Of a stretch of DNA of 64,000 nucleotides, positions 50,716 through 59,748 are shown piece after piece. Both the position numbers and the translations under genes were made by a program. Under the pieces are notes generated by a model. The model made no database searches. It saw only the letters and a program-made list of their open reading frames with translations, and was not told the DNA's origin. The stretch's first letter is position 1; each line of letters begins with the position of its first letter. This DNA is from Leishmania donovani (Eukaryota > Euglenozoa > Kinetoplastea > Trypanosomatida > Trypanosomatidae): the NCBI RefSeq assembly GCF_000227135.1, contig NC_018253.1, forward strand, positions 704,762 to 768,761, read 5' to 3'.

Positions 50716-50822
50716 AGAAGGGGCGGAAGAAGGGACAGGCAACGAATAGGGGCACTTTAAGAAAAAAGGGGGAGAGATGGATGACGTGTGAGTGAGGAGG
50801 AGCCTGTGAGTGGATCCGCCAT

Positions 50823-50850
50823 CACACACACACACACACACACACACACA
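50823..50850. repeat. (CA)n microsatellite
   Basis: An uninterrupted dinucleotide run just downstream of the 226-residue protein gene. Confidence 0.95.
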
Positions 50851-53011
50851 CCGGCGTACTTCCAGACACACCCACACGGTGATGCATTTGTGTGTGCGTC
50901 TTGGTGTCTGTCTCTCCTACCTGCGTGCATTGCCGCTCCTGTGTATCCGTGCTTGCTCACTGCTGAATACTTCTTATTTTTTCATTTTTTCCCTTCTATG
51001 CCCTGCATTGCCTCACTCTGATTGTTGGCATTTCACTTAGTCGTGTGTCCTGCAGCAAAGACGAGAAAGGGTGTACTTCACTTCTGTCCCACGCCTTCTC
51101 TCTAGCCCGTCTCGTCCGTGCCGTCGTTGCCCCTTTCTTTTTGTTCTCGTGGCTGGGAAGGGCCACCCGACCCCTCCCCCCTCCGTCTCTCGCACGTAGT
51201 GCAGTGTCGTGCCGCGTATGTGTGCGCGCGTGTGTATCTATTTGCTCTCTTGCAGTGTAGCTGACGTCTATTCCCCGTGCGCTGCTCTTCACGCGCGTGG
51301 GAGATGCTGAAGGACGCGTCGCAGATGTCCTTTTTTGTTCTTTCTTCATTGCTTCTCCCGATCATTTTTGCATCCCTGCATCACGTACAGCTTCCCCTTT
51401 CCAGCTCACACGAGCCGGCGCAGGCACACAAACACACAGAGTGTATCGCCTGATGCTATTCCATTATCTGGCCTCTCCCTTCCTCGTTTGCCGACAGCGC
51501 CATCCCCCTCAACACACAGACACCAACCAATAACCCCCCTTCCCCCACGAAACTCAGGGCTGTGCTACTCTTTGCACAGCAGGAAGAGCTTGCGCCTCTG
51601 ATCTCCACAAGGCGAATAAGCGTAGAAGGCCGCCTCGGTGTCTGTGCGTGGTGCTTAGTTTGCACGTGCTTCTCGCCTATTTTCTTCCCCCATCTCATTT
51701 TCTACGCGCACGTGCGCGTGCTCCGCTTCGTCGCTCTTGTATGTCTTCACCAACCCCTCCCCTACTTGCCGATAGTGTTCGTGGCTTCTGTTATTATGGG
51801 TGTTATCGTGACTAGGTGTTGTGTGGAGTCGTTGCTGCGCTGTGGCGGAGTAGTTTACATCTCTCCCTCTCCCTCAGCCTTTATTGCCTCTTTTTTTTCT
51901 CTCGTGTCTGCCATTTCGTGGTCGCCGCACGCCGCGTCCCCTCGTCGACTCCGTCACGGACTCACGCTCCCTTCCTCCACGGCTGCTTTCCTTTCACACA
52001 TGGGAGGTTTTCACCTTTGGCGCGCCTCTGCGGCGGCCGCTTTTTTTTCTTCGTCGTTTTGTTTTTCCCTCATTCGCTTCCGTTGTCGTTTCGTCTCTCA
52101 CCTCTCGCACGTGTCGTGGTTGAGGGTTGCGGGTGGGATGATGTCTCCGTGTGACGGTCTCTCCCCTCCTCGAGGTGTTCTGTGTGTGCCTGATACGCAA
52201 ACACATGCACAGTGAGCGAGAGCGAGCGCGGGCCCTCATAGACATGCGCACACCCGCTTACCCCCTTCATGCACCGCCACTATATCAGTTGTCTGCCGAT
52301 CGAAAACGACAAAGAGAGAAGCCGCGCAGTCATGATACATAAGGGAGGGGGAGGGGCGAAAATGCGCCCACCCTGCCGAGTGTGCACGCTTCCGCGCGCG
52401 CGCGATTGAGAGAGAAGGGGTAAGGGCTGCACAGCGTTTCGTGGAAGCCGAGGAGGACGAGGAAGTGACGACGCCACCTTTGCATGATAGTCTTTCGCCT
52501 CACGTCTTCTCACGCGGCCGCTAGCTGCTTTTTATTTTGCGCTCTGTATGCAAGCATGCATGTGCGGGGAGATGCTGCTACGATGTAGCGGGGCCTTGGA
52601 AGGCGCTCGCGGGTTCGGCGCGCACATAAACGTTCGCATCCACACAGCGGACGCGTTTTACTTCAAGCGCGCGGTCACACCAGCACCCTCCATGGTCAAG
52701 CTCCGCAGGCTCTTCGCACTACTCCTCTCCTTGGAGGAAGGGGCTCTTGCGTCTACCGCCACTTTCCAACCTCTCTCTCTTTCTCTCCATTCTTCTATTG
52801 CGCACACGCCCATGATGGCCGATGAGGCATGTGCGCGACCTTATTCGGCACACATGCATAGCGCCACTCACGCACACAACGCATTTCCAGGCACGCACCA
52901 CGTTAAAGCAGAGGGTGGCGCCACACACAAAGGACGACCGTCAACCGCCTTCGTGCAGAGAGGCACGCTTTAGATATTCGTGCACCTTTTCGCCGTATCG
53001 TATTCTCCGCC

Positions 53012-53032
53012 CTTCGCTTGCTTTCCTTGTAG
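53012..53032 (+). promoter_or_regulatory. Polypyrimidine tract and probable spliced-leader acceptor
   Basis: CTTCGCTTGCTTTCCTTGTAG, AG at 53031-53032, would leave a 164-base 5' UTR. A second acceptor-like CGCAG lies nearer 53080. Confidence 0.5.
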
Positions 53033-53196
53033 CTTACAAAAGCCAGTTTTCGCGTTTGCTTGTCTCGTGCACCCGCAGCGACGCCAGCCGCCCATCACCG
53101 TTGGTGCGCCACGCCGTCCGCGACAGTCTTTGTGCCTGGGTGTCGGTGTGCGCTGAGGCGTGCACCCGCGCAGACACTTGTGCTCAAGTTAAAGCA

Positions 53197-54246
53197 ATGC
53201 AGCAACTTCAAGCGCGGCTCTCCGACAAGCTCGATGAGCTGACGAAGGACTGGACAGCCGAGCAGCGGAAGCTGTACGGCGCTGTCGCCCTGACGGCTGT
53301 CGTCGCCTCTGGCGCCGCGTTGATCGGTGCCAACGTGATGCAACGCTGCTGCGGCGGGCGCTGCAGGGCAGGCAACGACGCCACCCGCTCAGAAAGTCAC
53401 TCGAAGAGCTCCGACATCTATGAGAGTGAGGCGGCGGCGCGCCAGTACATGGAGTTCCACTACACGCCGTCGCGCGAGAGCTACACGCAGCGGCTGCGCT
53501 CCGTGAGCGAGGCCTACGACTTTCCGACGCGCGTCGCTCACAAGTTCCGCACCTACGTGCAGCCAGGCAAGCGCAAGCTGCGCGGGCTCGACATCGGCTG
53601 CGCAACTGGGGCCTCGGTGCTGGAGATGTCCAAGGTGTTCGACGGCGGTGTCATCGGCATAGACTTTTCGGAGGTCTTCATTCACCTCGCCAAGGAGGTG
53701 GTGAACCAGCCGACGTCAGGCAAGAAGGTCACCTACACCGCCCCTGTGCAGGGCGAGATCACGGAGAAGCGCGAGCTAGAGCTGCCTCGCGCGGTGCGGC
53801 CGGAGCGCTGCGAGTTTTACGCCGGTGACGCCATGAACATGTTCGAGGAGGACAGCAAGATCACAACTACGACGTCGCGCCTGTACCCCGACGTCAAGTA
53901 CTGGCAGGCAAAGAAGGGCGAGACCTTTGACGGCGTACTCTGCCTTAATCTGATCGATCGCGTGCCAGACCCGCAGCGCCTGCTCAACAGCGTTGTACGG
54001 CTCCTGGCTAAGGATGGCATTCTCATTCTCGCAGACCCGTACTCGTGGTGGGAGGATGCGACAGAGAAGTCACGCTGGCTGGGCGGCCGCAAAGACGACG
54101 GCGTGCGCAGCGAGGATGCGGTGAAGGCGGCTCTGGAGGGCAAGTTGGAGCTCCTGAACGAGTCGGACGAGGCCTTCCTTATCCGCGATCACATTCGCCA
54201 CTATCAGCTGGGATTCTCCCACTGCACTGTGTGGCGCAGGAAGTAG
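53197..54246 (+). CDS. Membrane-anchored OvoA C-terminal-type methyltransferase
   Basis: Predicted 349-residue class I SAM-dependent methyltransferase. An N-terminal amphipathic start is followed by one hydrophobic segment (about 27-48) and a Cys-rich CCGGRC. The catalytic part begins near residue 70 (ARQYMEFHYTP). The SAM motif is G130-L-D-I-G-C-A-T-G138, then GVIGIDFSEVFIHLA, ERCEFYAGDAM, FDGVLCLNLIDRVPDP and DPYSWWEDATEKSRWLGG (starting D280), ending LIRDHIRHYQLGFSHCTVWRRK. This series matches the C-terminal domain of OvoA, which N-methylates 4-mercaptohistidine to ovothiol A, a thiol found in Leishmania. The DinB and sulfoxide-synthase parts of OvoA are absent, so this is a stand-alone copy. 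Whether it methylates mercaptohistidine or another substrate is open. ATG 53197 is chosen because upstream in-frame sequence is UTR-like. Confidence 0.85.
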   Translation: MQQLQARLSDKLDELTKDWTAEQRKLYGAVALTAVVASGAALIGANVMQRCCGGRCRAGNDATRSESHSKSSDIYESEAAARQYMEFHYTPSRESYTQRLRSVSEAYDFPTRVAHKFRTYVQPGKRKLRGLDIGCATGASVLEMSKVFDGGVIGIDFSEVFIHLAKEVVNQPTSGKKVTYTAPVQGEITEKRELELPRAVRPERCEFYAGDAMNMFEEDSKITTTTSRLYPDVKYWQAKKGETFDGVLCLNLIDRVPDPQRLLNSVVRLLAKDGILILADPYSWWEDATEKSRWLGGRKDDGVRSEDAVKAALEGKLELLNESDEAFLIRDHIRHYQLGFSHCTVWRRK

Positions 54247-55599
54247 AGCCGTGGCGTGCGAGCAAAATGAGGGCGACTACCGCTGCTGAGCGCAGCTGGC
54301 ACGCGCTTTTCTTTCCCTTCTTTGGTGCTCTCGCACTCTCCCTCGTTTAGCAGTTCAGAAAAGAGGTATGTGGAGAACGGGCTCAGGGAGACGAAACACA
54401 CACACACACACACACGCACAAACAACGTCGCCATCACCCGCGCACACGGACTCACACGCGGCCCCCTCTCTTTCTCCACTCGTGATATCGTTTGTGCTTG
54501 GTTGTTGTTTCTCGTTTTTCTATGCCGGTCTCTTGGACACCCTAACACACACGTACACACACACACACACACGCATGTACGCGCACGTATCTTGTAAGCT
54601 CTTCTTTGTTTTTCTTTTGGCATCTGTTGTGTGGGGAGGCGCTACGTTGGTGAGTGCGCCTCTTTCATGCCTTCGACCCGCCTCCGCCTCCGCCTCCGCC
54701 TCCGCCTGCGTCTCCTCTCTGTTTTCCGCTGCACTCGTGTGGGTGCACTCTTTGCTGCTCGCGTTAGTCGGCGGCACACAGCGAGCATCTTTCGTGGGTG
54801 TTGGCGGTGGGGGGAGGGGGATACACGGACAGCATGCAGTGCGAATGGCGTGAGGAGGATGTGGAAGGAGGGGGGGGGGAGAGGCATCGCTGTGTGGTGG
54901 TGAGGTCACATACGTGACGGTGAGCTCCTTCCCTTTCCCTTCTCGCGAAAACACACACGCACACGCACAGACGCATGCACACATACAAGACGATCAAGTA
55001 TGTGAAACTGAAAGAGACAAAAACAGCGGCAAGAGACTGCATGGACGGAGCAGACCCCTTGCACTCGACCGCTTGCCCGGGCGATGGCGCTTACTCTCTC
55101 TTGTCCTCTTGTTGACATATGCGCTCCCGGACAGTGAGGGAGGCTATGTGCGGCACGCGCGGCGAGGTGGCTGCATTCGGCGCCGCTCTGGTGTGTCTCT
55201 TGAAATGCGCCCGCCACGAAATGCGGCCTCTGCGGCGTGTCCAGTACCGCGGTGCTGCTTTCCGACCTTGAAGAATGTAACAAGGCACGCGGTCTCTGCA
55301 CCCTTTACCTCTTCGTGCCTTCGGGCGTTCTTCTGTCTCCGCTGTCAACGCCTGACTCCGCGTGTGATGCCTTTCTCTTCTTCACCTCTTTCACTTATTC
55401 CGTTGACAACACCGCCTTCGACGTCTGCTGGCGAGTCTCCTCCTGTCCGTGATGGGTTCCAGAGCGACACCATAGAAGCGTGACGAGACGGACTGCCAAG
55501 CCCCCCCCCCCCTCCATCCTCTATGGATGTCGTCCTAAACTATACAATCGAAGGAGACACACGCCCACACACGTGCTTACACGTAATCGCAGGTTGCCC
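54247..55599. other. Intergenic region
   Basis: No supported gene. CA-rich runs near 54400 and 54550, a CCTCCG hexamer array at 54679-54707, G-rich sequence near 54810-54880, then CT-rich sequence with a poly-C run at 55501-55512. An acceptor-like CGCAG lies at 55588-55592, only eight bases before the next ATG. Confidence 0.65.
54679..54707. repeat. (CCTCCG)n hexamer array
   Basis: About five tandem hexamers in intergenic sequence downstream of the methyltransferase gene. Confidence 0.9.
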
Positions 55600-57783
55600 A
55601 TGACAGATCTGTCAAACCGGCAGTGGCGGGCGCTGGCGCAGGCTTACCCCTTTTACCTTGCCGGCGAAGTGGGTGTCGGAGGCCCTGCTAATGATCGTTC
55701 GCCGGATCGCCAAGCTGGTGTGACTGAAAGCGAGCTTGTGGCTCCGTCGCTGTCGTCGAGTGAGGAGTTTGTGCAGTACGTCGTGCCACGAGTAGCGAAG
55801 GTCTTTCCCGAGGAGCTGCAGGCCTACGAACGGGCCAACGACTGTGGCGGCCAACCAGCCCATCCCAACGGCGGCAGAGCTTGTCGCGCGTCTCCTCGGT
55901 CCACAGCAGAGGCTGTGGATGCCCTGCTCGTGTACTTGTTTGACTGCACCACTTCGGCGCTCTCGCGAGGCTCGCCAACGAAGCAGCGCAGGCCCTTCGC
56001 ATCCGCATGCTTTGCGCCGCTCATCACGCCCCTCTCACGCCGCGAGCAACAGCTGCTGGGCCTCTACCACCGTAAGCAAGAGCAGTACACCTACGTATTG
56101 AGCACTCAGCAACAACTGCTTGCGGCGTCCCAGCTCGCCGTGCAGGCATTGCAGGGAGTGAGCAGTCCCATCCTGGCATACGCGCAAAGAGGCGCGGGCG
56201 CGTCGCAACGGGTAGCTGAGGAGAGCCTGGCCGCCCCCACCCGTGAGAGCGTTGTTTTTCCTGGCGGCCAAAAGTTATCGGTATGGCCACCGCTGTCGCA
56301 CGCGACGGTCAGCGGCGATGGCAACTCTGCCCGTGCGGTACAAGCCGCGTCCTCATCACGTGCCCCAGCTGCGGGTGGCGCGAACAGCTGTGATGCCAGT
56401 CGTGCCTTTACGAGCGCGCTAGCCAACGTTCCGTACGAGAACCGCCCACGAGAGACACCGGCAGCGGCGTCTTTGTCAGTGGATGGCTCATCCGTAGCCG
56501 GCACTTGGAGAGACTCCCCTTTTCTGCACTCCCGCACCGATACCGCGCCGGTGCCAATCGCCATGAGCCGCTGTGCCGGCTGCCACGAGGTGGGCGGCGA
56601 TCTACTCATCTGCACTCAATGTGAGGAGGTGCGCCACGAAGCCTGCGGCGGGCCGCACCCGCCAGAGCCAGGAATGGCCGGCAAGAGGGTGCCCGCTATG
56701 AACGTCTGCAAGCGGTGCGCGACCGCGCTGAACTTGTCCAGCAGCTCATCGAGCCTTCGCAGCACCACCTCCTCTAGCGAGCGAGCGGAGCTGGACGAGT
56801 ACTTCAGCTCCGACGACGACGCCAGCAGCCTCTCCGGATTCATCGTGAACACCAGCGATGATGATGAGGCGGATGGTGGCGGCCAGAGCGCTGAGGACGA
56901 CGGTGACAGCAACGTGGACAGAGCCAAGGGCAATGAGAAAGGTGAGAGGCGGCAGAGGAAGCATCAGTCAACGGGCGCGTTGGCACCGCCGCGGAAAGGC
57001 CAGCACGCCAACAAGAACAGGAAGCGGAGGCCTGCAGCAGGCGCCACAGACGCAGCGTCCGATGTGTCGTCGGCGTCTTCAGCCGCCTCGGGGTCATCAT
57101 CGCGCATTTGGAGCCGCTCTGCGTCGCTCGACCGCGCCCTCGCAATGGCTGCAAAGAGAAAGAGCAAGAAGCACGACTCAGCCAAGAAAGTGCACGCTGG
57201 TGATAACGAAGGTGATGCTGGGGCTTCGGCACCGCGGAATGAGGGTCACGAGGGGCAGCGACGGAAGCGACGCCGCGTGCGCCACGAGGATGAGGAAGGT
57301 GGACGCCGTCAGCACAAGCGGAAGCGCTCTGCTGCTGAGGCCAGCGATACCTCCTCACTGACGTCCAGCACGTCCTCGGGGTCGTCGTCGTTGTCGACGA
57401 AGAAGGTGCGGCTGTTGAAGTCACAGAAAGAGAAGGCGTCTTCGCAACACCAGAGCAGCGCACAGATGCCACTGCCACCGCCGCGACAGGAAGACGCGAG
57501 ACGGGTGTCCACATGTGCGAGTAGGGAGGGCACGAAGCATTCGCCTGTAGACCGCCGCCGAGCAGAGCTGCTGTCGGCTCAGCCGCGTCGTTTGGCGGAG
57601 CTGGAAGATGAGGAAGAGCTCAGCGCGCTCGGCATCGCCTCATCTTCTGCATCCGGGACGCCGCTGCAGCCGCCACCGTCATCGTCGAAGCGGCGCCAAG
57701 GCTGCAGCGCTAACCGAAGTGGTGGCTGCAAACGCCTCAGGAACGTTGCCTCCTCCTCGTCCTCTAGCGACGACGGCAACTGA
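55600..57783 (+). CDS. PHD-finger protein with long disordered tail
   Basis: Predicted 727-residue, probably nuclear protein. Residues 1-60 and about 130-180 (HRKQEQYTYVLSTQQQLL) look helical. A PHD zinc finger of C4HC3 type lies at 325-373: C325-x2-C328, C338-x2-C341, H346-x2-C349 and C370-x2-C373, all ligands present. PHD fingers usually read histone H3 tails. The aromatic cage expected for methyl-lysine binding is not obvious, so ligand preference is open. From about 385 onward the protein is Ser/Asp/Glu-rich and then Lys/Arg-rich (several KRKR/RKRRR clusters around 485-600), fitting nuclear localisation signals and disorder, with a poly-Ser/Asp C-terminus. The start at 55600 is preferred over an in-frame ATG at 55480, whose translation looks like leader sequence. 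Confidence 0.8.
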   Translation: MTDLSNRQWRALAQAYPFYLAGEVGVGGPANDRSPDRQAGVTESELVAPSLSSSEEFVQYVVPRVAKVFPEELQAYERANDCGGQPAHPNGGRACRASPRSTAEAVDALLVYLFDCTTSALSRGSPTKQRRPFASACFAPLITPLSRREQQLLGLYHRKQEQYTYVLSTQQQLLAASQLAVQALQGVSSPILAYAQRGAGASQRVAEESLAAPTRESVVFPGGQKLSVWPPLSHATVSGDGNSARAVQAASSSRAPAAGGANSCDASRAFTSALANVPYENRPRETPAAASLSVDGSSVAGTWRDSPFLHSRTDTAPVPIAMSRCAGCHEVGGDLLICTQCEEVRHEACGGPHPPEPGMAGKRVPAMNVCKRCATALNLSSSSSSLRSTTSSSERAELDEYFSSDDDASSLSGFIVNTSDDDEADGGGQSAEDDGDSNVDRAKGNEKGERRQRKHQSTGALAPPRKGQHANKNRKRRPAAGATDAASDVSSASSAASGSSSRIWSRSASLDRALAMAAKRKSKKHDSAKKVHAGDNEGDAGASAPRNEGHEGQRRKRRRVRHEDEEGGRRQHKRKRSAAEASDTSSLTSSTSSGSSSLSTKKVRLLKSQKEKASSQHQSSAQMPLPPPRQEDARRVSTCASREGTKHSPVDRRRAELLSAQPRRLAELEDEEELSALGIASSSASGTPLQPPPSSSKRRQGCSANRSGGCKRLRNVASSSSSSDDGN

Positions 57784-58630
57784 GGAGTGGTTGATGCTGG
57801 CAATGAAGAGTTTGACAGAGCTAGTTGCCAGTTCCCCCACGGAGCTGGCAACCAGCCTCGCTTGCCCAACACGCGCGCCCGACCCTCTTTGCGTGCAACA
57901 CGAAGCGAAGTTACAGAACTGTTCGTTCGGTTTTGTCTCGACGAGTGCCGTGCGCTCACACGGGATGTGCGGCAAACCATGGTGTATGTGTGTGTGTGTG
58001 TGGGTGGGTGGGGTGGGCTGCAAGTGTCTGCCGCTGCGACCCCCTTTGGTGGATACGCGCCTCCCACGGTATCGGCCATCCAACACACTGTCAATTAATC
58101 GCCTAAGCGCACACGGAGAGCCATCCAGCACCATCTTACATGAACAGGGGAGCATGTCTAGAGTCAGCACCGAAGGGGGTGCCTCAGAGGCGAAACGGAG
58201 ATGGCGCATGCGTTGCGGATACGCTCGCGCCGCTCTCGTGTCCTTGACGGCCTGCCCCAGGTGACAGCAGCCCACCGCGTCTGCAGAATGAGCTTAAGCG
58301 CACATGAAAATGGCACTCTTCTATGCAACCTTCCCCTTCATTGTGCTACATCCCCCCGACCCACCCACCCATCACAAGCCTGCGCACGGATCTCCTTTCC
58401 TCTTCACTTACAGAGCACGCGGTATCAAACCCGCAGCCAACCCTATTCGCCTCTCCCGTGCCCCGGTGTGGACGTGCGCGCCAACGGCATCTCTTTTTTT
58501 GTTCGTGCGGAAACCGCGAACACTTCCACTTACGCAGCGACGCAACCCTCCGCCACGGCCACTCGCAGTCTTCCTCCCCAGCCCCCCTACCTGCCATCAC
58601 ATCCCTGCCCTCTTTTCAGGTCTTGGCAGG
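57784..58630. other. Intergenic region
   Basis: No supported gene. A frame overlapping the end of the PHD gene remains open to 58264, but its translation is compositionally unlike protein. A C/T-rich tract ends CTCTTTTCAG (AG at 58618-58619), a strong acceptor just before the next start. Confidence 0.65.
58605..58619 (+). promoter_or_regulatory. Polypyrimidine tract and probable spliced-leader acceptor
   Basis: CCCTGCCCTCTTTTCAG, AG at 58618-58619. A 5' UTR of about 11 bases would result; another AG at 58628-58629 is even closer to the ATG, so the leader is unusually short. Confidence 0.5.
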
Positions 58631-58915
58631 ATGGGGCGTAGCAACAATCAGCGTCGCAGAACTGCCAAGGCACGAGGAAAGCCGTTCATTCCAAAGACGG
58701 TGAAGAGCAAGGTGCGCAATCAGAACCGCCGTATGAAGATTATGGCGGCCAAGAAGGACCCACGGCTGCACAAGAAGCTTTCCTACGACAAGGTCCACAC
58801 GAAGTCGGGAAAGATCACGCAGCGCAAGTTCCAGTCCGGTGGCTACAACCACAGCGGCAAGTTCGGCAAGGCGGCTGGAGCGAAGCGGAACGCCGCGAAG
58901 GGGAAGATAAAGTAG
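58631..58915 (+). CDS. Small highly basic protein of unknown family
   Basis: Predicted 94-residue protein with about one third Lys/Arg and very few acidic residues. It starts MGRSNNQRRRTAKARGK, has a central RRMKIMAAKKDPRLHKK and ends with Gly/Lys-rich GKFGKAAGAKRNAAKGKIK. It looks like a nucleolar, ribosome-associated or nucleic-acid-binding protein, but I recognise no named family and see no zinc finger. Codon choice is GC-rich at third positions like the neighbouring genes, and a strong splice acceptor lies directly upstream, which together support a real gene. In-frame sequence upstream of this ATG is UTR-like, so this start is preferred. Confidence 0.75.
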   Translation: MGRSNNQRRRTAKARGKPFIPKTVKSKVRNQNRRMKIMAAKKDPRLHKKLSYDKVHTKSGKITQRKFQSGGYNHSGKFGKAAGAKRNAAKGKIK

Positions 58916-59748
58916 TTTGAGCGCTTCGGAGTAGCGAAGCGCTGAAGCTTGTGTGCGCGGGGGTTTTGTGCCGTGGTGAGTTGGCGCTGCGTCTTGTACG
59001 GGGCCGATCTCTCTCTCTCTCCGCCTGCTCGTGCTCGCTTCTTTTGTTGCCGCGTGAGTGACGTCGCTGGCGACAACCACCAGCTTATGATCTATGGGCC
59101 CGATGGACGACGCTGAGCATAGGTAGAGAGAGAGAGGCGGCAACAAGCTACAGCGCTTGTGTGGGTAGGTGTGCATCACTTGTAACACTATACTGTCAAG
59201 ACAAAAGACGAGAAGCAACGCGTACCTCCCCAAACGAAAAAAAAAGTGTGCTGGATGGAAGTTGAAGGCAGGGACAGGGCAGCCCGATAAAGAGCGTAAG
59301 AGAGCGAGAGAGAGAGAGAGGATGGAGACAAAGGGTGGGAAGGGAGAGGAGGAGCACACACCCACACCCGCAGAGGCACAGCGCAGAGGTCGCTGCTGAA
59401 TCGCTGACGGAAGGATCAAAGCCACGGGAAAACACCAAAACAGCTCTCTTTCTCTCACCATACCTCTCCCCTGCGGCTGGGATGCGTGCATCGATGGAGC
59501 GGCCTGCTCGACCCGTGCTGCTCGACAATGAGACTCCCCACCAGCTCTCTCCCTCTCTGACACGTATGCGAAGACGTTCATGACGGCGACGCGCTACAGC
59601 GTCTCCATCTTTCTCTCTCTATCTCGCTTTCTGATGTAATGCTGCGCATGTGTGTCTCTTCCTGCAGACGCAGAGGGAGCGGCCACGCGCCCACCCATCC
59701 ACCACCTACACACACACACGCACAAACGCTCTCTGGAGTGAGCTGAGA
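58916..59748. other. Intergenic region
   Basis: No supported gene. Mixed sequence with a purine-rich AGAGAGAG stretch near 59300-59320 and a CT-rich tract at 59606-59632. TGTCTCTTCCTGCAG with AG at 59666-59667 is the likely acceptor for the next gene. Confidence 0.65.
59606..59667 (+). promoter_or_regulatory. Polypyrimidine tract and probable spliced-leader acceptor
   Basis: A CTTTCTCTCTCTATCTC tract is followed by CTCTTCCTGCAG, AG at 59666-59667, giving an 81-base leader before the ATG at 59749. Confidence 0.55.

Larger units (their letters stand above)
50716..53196. other. Intergenic region
   Basis: No supported gene. It has a (CA)n microsatellite at 50823-50850, CT-rich tracts and AT-poor mixed sequence. 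The likely acceptor for the next gene is GCTTTCCTTGTAG with the AG at 53031-53032, after C/T-rich sequence. Confidence 0.65.

Noticed and set aside
57608..58264. 218-codon frame overlapping the end of the PHD gene
   Set aside because: It overlaps a well-supported coding region in a different phase, and its distal part is GT-repeat translation with Cys/Val runs.
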